DNA from: Fimenecus sp051881395
GTDB taxonomy: Bacteria > Bacillota > Clostridia > Oscillospirales > Acutalibacteraceae
Direction: 5' to 3'
Length of the DNA: 23,043 nucleotides
Assembly (NCBI GenBank): GCA_051881395.1
Contig: JBJEPU010000225.1
Span: 1-23,043 of the forward strand
The notes below the pieces were generated by a model. It was not told the DNA's origin, ran no database searches, and was given only the letters and a program-made list of their open reading frames with translations. Positions 21,001 to 23,043 of the stretch are shown one piece after another (within the stretch, counting starts at the first letter, position 1; every line of letters begins with the position of its first letter). A program made the position numbers and the translations under genes.

Positions 21001-21558
21001 ATGAAAGAGAAAAACGCATTTCGCAATTCTTCCAAAACCGCGCTCGGCGGCATTGTGGCGGCGCTGTCTGTCGCCATGATGTTTTTGACGGCGGTGATTC
21101 CGACGCTGACCTATGCACTTCCTGCGGCGGCAGGCGTGCTGTTAATCATCGTTGTGATTGAAATTGACAAAAAATGGGCGTTCGGCGTGTATGCGGCGGT
21201 CAGCCTTTTGTCCTTGCTCATTTTGCCCGACAAAGAAGCCGCCATGATGTATGTATTCTTTTTCGGGCATTACCCGATTGTCAAAGCGATTTTGGAGGGG
21301 AAACTGCAAAACCGCGTGGTTTTGTGGATTTTAAAATTCCTGATTTTCAATGTGTCGGTGGTTGCGGCATATCTGATTATCATTTATGTCTTCCAACTCC
21401 CGATGGACGAGATGGAAGAATTCGGTAAATGGGGCGTTTGGGTGCTTTTGGGGCTTGGAAACATCGTATTTTTGGTGTATGATGTGGCGCTTTCGCGCCT
21501 TGTCACGCTGTATATGCTCAAATGGCACAAGGCATTCCGAAAAATCTTAAAATTTTGA
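21001..21558 (+). CDS. Integral membrane protein of unknown function
   Basis: A 185-residue protein with about five hydrophobic segments: ALGGIVAALSVAMMFLTAVI, LPAAAGVLLIIVVIEI, WAFGVYAAVSLLSLLIL, VLWILKFLIFNVSVVAAYLIIIYVF and WGVWVLLGLGNIVFLVYDVALS, with a basic tail (LKWHKAFRKILKF). The N-terminal part (K-T-A-L-G-G-I-V-A-A-L-S-V) has the feel of an ECF-type S component, but I see no further support and leave it unassigned. It starts 2 nt after the J-like gene stop and shares its transcript with DUF5685 and the J-like gene, which may form one functional unit. A terminator follows. Confidence 0.75.
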   Translation: MKEKNAFRNSSKTALGGIVAALSVAMMFLTAVIPTLTYALPAAAGVLLIIVVIEIDKKWAFGVYAAVSLLSLLILPDKEAAMMYVFFFGHYPIVKAILEGKLQNRVVLWILKFLIFNVSVVAAYLIIIYVFQLPMDEMEEFGKWGVWVLLGLGNIVFLVYDVALSRLVTLYMLKWHKAFRKILKF

Positions 21559-21560
21559 CA

Positions 21561-21590
21561 AAACAGGCGTATTTTTACGCCTGTTTCTCT
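21561..21590 (+). terminator. Terminator of the metF/DUF5685/J-like/membrane-protein unit
   Basis: AAACAGGCGTA (21561-21571) and TACGCCTGTTT (21576-21586) form a perfect 11-bp stem with a TTTT loop, followed by CTCTTTT. It is located 3 nt after the membrane-protein stop codon. Confidence 0.75.
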
Positions 21591-21618
21591 TTTCAAACGG
21601 CACGGTTTGTGTTAAAAT
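21590..21618 (+). promoter_or_regulatory. Putative promoter of pyrE
   Basis: TTTTCA (21590-21595), 17-nt spacer, TAAAAT (21613-21618) with TGT directly before it (extended -10). It gives a leader of ~25 nt before the pyrE ATG. No pyrimidine attenuator is seen. Confidence 0.5.
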
Positions 21619-21647
21619 AATAGAAAATCCGAGAAGGAGTGTATACA

Positions 21648-22232
21648 ATGCTTTCAGAAGAAAGAGTGGTTGAAATTCTCAAAGAGGCGGGCGTCCTGTT
21701 GGAAGGGCACTTTTTGCTGACCTCGGGCAGACATTCCAACCGTTATTTGCAGTGCGCAAAAATTTTCCGCAATACCAAATACAGCGAGGAGCTTTGCGCG
21801 GCGTTGGGTGAGAAATACGCAGACGCGGGTGTCGAGGTTGTCATCGGCCCTGCCATGGGCGCGGTGCAAATGGCATATGAAGTTTCGCGTGCATTGCATT
21901 GCGAAAACTTCTTTACCGAGCGCGACGAAAACGGCAAAATGACCTTGCGCCGCGGCTTTGTTGTGGAGCCCGGGCAAAAGGTTTTGATTGTGGAGGATGT
22001 TGTCACCACGGGCGGCTCCGTGAAAGAAGTCATTGAGCTTGTGAAAGCCGCGGGCGGCGATATTGTCGGCGTCGGCTCGATTGTGGACCGCACAGGCGGC
22101 AAAATTGATTTCGGCGTGCCGTTTAAAGCGGTCTATTCGGCAGACGTCACCTCGTGGGAAGCGGCGGACTGCCCGCTTTGCAAGGCCGGCGAATTGGAAC
22201 TTGTCAAGCCCGGTAGCCGCAAAATCAAATAA
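21648..22232 (+). CDS. pyrE: Orotate phosphoribosyltransferase
   Basis: Joins orotate with PRPP to give orotidine monophosphate in pyrimidine synthesis. It has the PRPP-binding motif VLIVEDVVTTGGS (near residue 106-118) and the N-terminal G-H-F-L-L-T-S-G-R-H-S-N block that contacts orotate, with Lys/Arg residues FTERDENGKMTLRRGF in the flexible loop region. 194 residues. ATG 21648 has AAGGAG 8 nt upstream; a GTG at 21639 within that site is rejected. A C-terminal D-C-P-L-C-K motif is of the kind seen in many Firmicute/archaeal-type PyrE proteins and may bind metal. The radC-like gene follows after 2 nt, suggesting one transcript. Confidence 0.93.
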   Translation: MLSEERVVEILKEAGVLLEGHFLLTSGRHSNRYLQCAKIFRNTKYSEELCAALGEKYADAGVEVVIGPAMGAVQMAYEVSRALHCENFFTERDENGKMTLRRGFVVEPGQKVLIVEDVVTTGGSVKEVIELVKAAGGDIVGVGSIVDRTGGKIDFGVPFKAVYSADVTSWEAADCPLCKAGELELVKPGSRKIK

Positions 22233-22234
22233 CG

Positions 22235-22936
22235 GTGGCGGCGGAAAAACAACCCCACACAGGGCACCGCGCGCGTGTGCGTGCGCGCTTTTTGCGTGAG
22301 GGATTAGATACATTTGAGGACCATAACGCATTGGAGCTTTTGCTGTTTTATGCCGTTCCCCAGCGCGACACCAACGAATTGGCACATAAGCTCATCAACG
22401 CCTTCGGGTCGCTTTCGGCGGTGTTTGACGCGCCTGCGCAAAGCCTGATGCGCGTCGGCGGTATCAGCGAAAATACGGCGGTTTTAATTAAACTGATTCC
22501 CGAAATGTACGGCAAATATGCCCGCAGTAAGCAAAATCCCGACACGCTGTTTTTAAAATCGGCAGAGGCGGCAGGGGCGTATTTTACTTCCCTGTTTGCC
22601 GGTAAAAGCACCGAGCATTTTTACGCGGTTTGTATGAACCACAAGTGCAAGGTGTTAAAAACCGTACTCATTTCCGACGGGACGGCGAGCGAAACGCAAA
22701 TCAATACGCGCAAATTGTTGGAGGCGGCGGTGCATACGGGCGCTTCCGATATGCTTCTTGCGCACAATCACCCCGAGGGTGTCGCGGTGCCGTCGGTTGC
22801 CGATGTGGAAGAGACCAACAAGCTGTTTCATATGCTCAAAAATATGCAGGTGCAATTAAACGACCATTTTATTGTTGCGGGCGACGAGTGGTTTTCCATG
22901 GCATCCGCACCGAAGTTTCAATTTATTTTTAAATAA
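22235..22936 (+). CDS. radC: RadC-family JAMM protein
   Basis: A RadC/UPF0758-type protein. The N-terminus (HRARVRARFLREGLDTFEDHNALELLLFYAVP) and a helix-hairpin-helix (residues ~50-90) are followed by the JAMM/MPN domain with the metal motif H-N-H-P-E-G-V-A-V-P-S-V-A-D (H-x-H-x10-D) near residue 175. The name DNA repair protein is historical; the biochemical role is unclear. The start is a GTG at 22235, right after pyrE, without a strong ribosome binding site; translation is probably coupled to pyrE. 233 residues. Confidence 0.9.
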   Translation: MAAEKQPHTGHRARVRARFLREGLDTFEDHNALELLLFYAVPQRDTNELAHKLINAFGSLSAVFDAPAQSLMRVGGISENTAVLIKLIPEMYGKYARSKQNPDTLFLKSAEAAGAYFTSLFAGKSTEHFYAVCMNHKCKVLKTVLISDGTASETQINTRKLLEAAVHTGASDMLLAHNHPEGVAVPSVADVEETNKLFHMLKNMQVQLNDHFIVAGDEWFSMASAPKFQFIFK

Positions 22937-22965
22937 ACCGATGTTGGTTCTTAACGCCGAGAAGG

Positions 22966-22989
22966 TGTTATCGTATTTGGGTGATAACA
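22966..22989. promoter_or_regulatory. Inverted repeat upstream of the last gene
   Basis: TGTTATC (22966-22972) and GATAACA (22983-22989) are inverted copies with a 10-nt spacer, ending directly before the ATG at 22990. It could be an operator or an RNA hairpin that hides the start. Heptamer arms can arise by chance. Confidence 0.35.
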
Positions 22990-23043
22990 ATGTTTAAAAT
23001 TGACAATGAACTGAAAAATGCCAATGTTGCGCGCACGGTTCGG
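22990..23043 (+). CDS. Start of a small protein, possibly ribbon-helix-helix type, truncated by window edge
   Basis: ATG at 22990 with open frame to the window end (MFKIDNELKNANVARTVR, 18 residues visible). The beginning resembles small Clostridial proteins that continue as a ribbon-helix-helix DNA-binding fold (…NVARTVRF…); this is from memory and rests on few residues. GGGTG lies about 7 nt upstream. It is separated by 53 nt from the RadC-family gene. Confidence 0.45.
   Translation, partial: MFKIDNELKNANVARTVR

Noticed and set aside
21001..21558. Second ECF S component
   Set aside because: The protein has suitable hydrophobicity, but no family motif, riboswitch or transport partner supports this; left as an unknown membrane protein.
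22941..22997. 18-codon ORF overlapping the last start codon
   Set aside because: It has no ribosome binding site and no recognisable content; a fortuitous frame is the simpler explanation.

Overview
The window (about 50% GC, genes tightly packed, strong AAGGAG-type ribosome binding sites) looks like the chromosome of an anaerobic Firmicute of the Clostridia, most plausibly a gut member of the Oscillospiraceae/Ruminococcaceae. The signs are a dockerin protein, a GH95-type glycosidase, cysteine-rich J-like and DUF5685 proteins, ECF transporters, a cobalamin riboswitch and soluble flavin/Fe-S complexes. This placement is inferred from gene content, not from a database comparison.

Layout. 1-1690: C-terminal part of a GH95-like glycoside hydrolase. 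1784-3726: macro-domain protein followed by a PflA-like radical SAM protein. 3782-5108: mscL (with a zinc ribbon) and proC. 5113-5950: a minus-strand patch, low in GC at 5446-5950, with three small hypothetical genes, bracketed by two identical 47-bp terminator-like repeats. 6034-8136: two further minus-strand genes, a secreted dockerin protein and a PHP-domain phosphoesterase. 8306-13382: a three-gene operon for a soluble NADH-linked flavin/Fe-S complex (NuoE-like, NuoF-like, and a NuoG/GltD-like fusion), read here as a candidate electron-bifurcating transhydrogenase of the Sporomusa (Stn) type. 13393-18591: a cobalamin riboswitch with terminator, followed by a wall-anchored alpha/alpha-barrel protein, a DUF4430 lipoprotein, EcfT, a fused double EcfA ATPase and an S component. 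18595-22936: metF, DUF5685 protein, J-like protein, membrane protein, pyrE and a RadC-family protein. A further gene starts at 22990 and runs off the end.

The most interesting unit is the riboswitch-controlled cluster. The two domains of the animal B12 carriers (intrinsic factor/transcobalamin: an alpha6/alpha6 barrel plus a small beta domain) appear here as two separate, overlapping genes. One is predicted to be sortase-anchored and the other to be a lipoprotein. They sit directly in front of a complete ECF importer. I infer a surface cobalamin-capture relay feeding an ECF transporter; metF, whose product is the methyl donor for B12-dependent methionine synthase, lies just downstream. Other points of note are a perfect 12-bp palindrome covering the -35 box of the PHP gene promoter, a possible leader ORF spanning the riboswitch terminator, and a J-like protein without the HPD motif.
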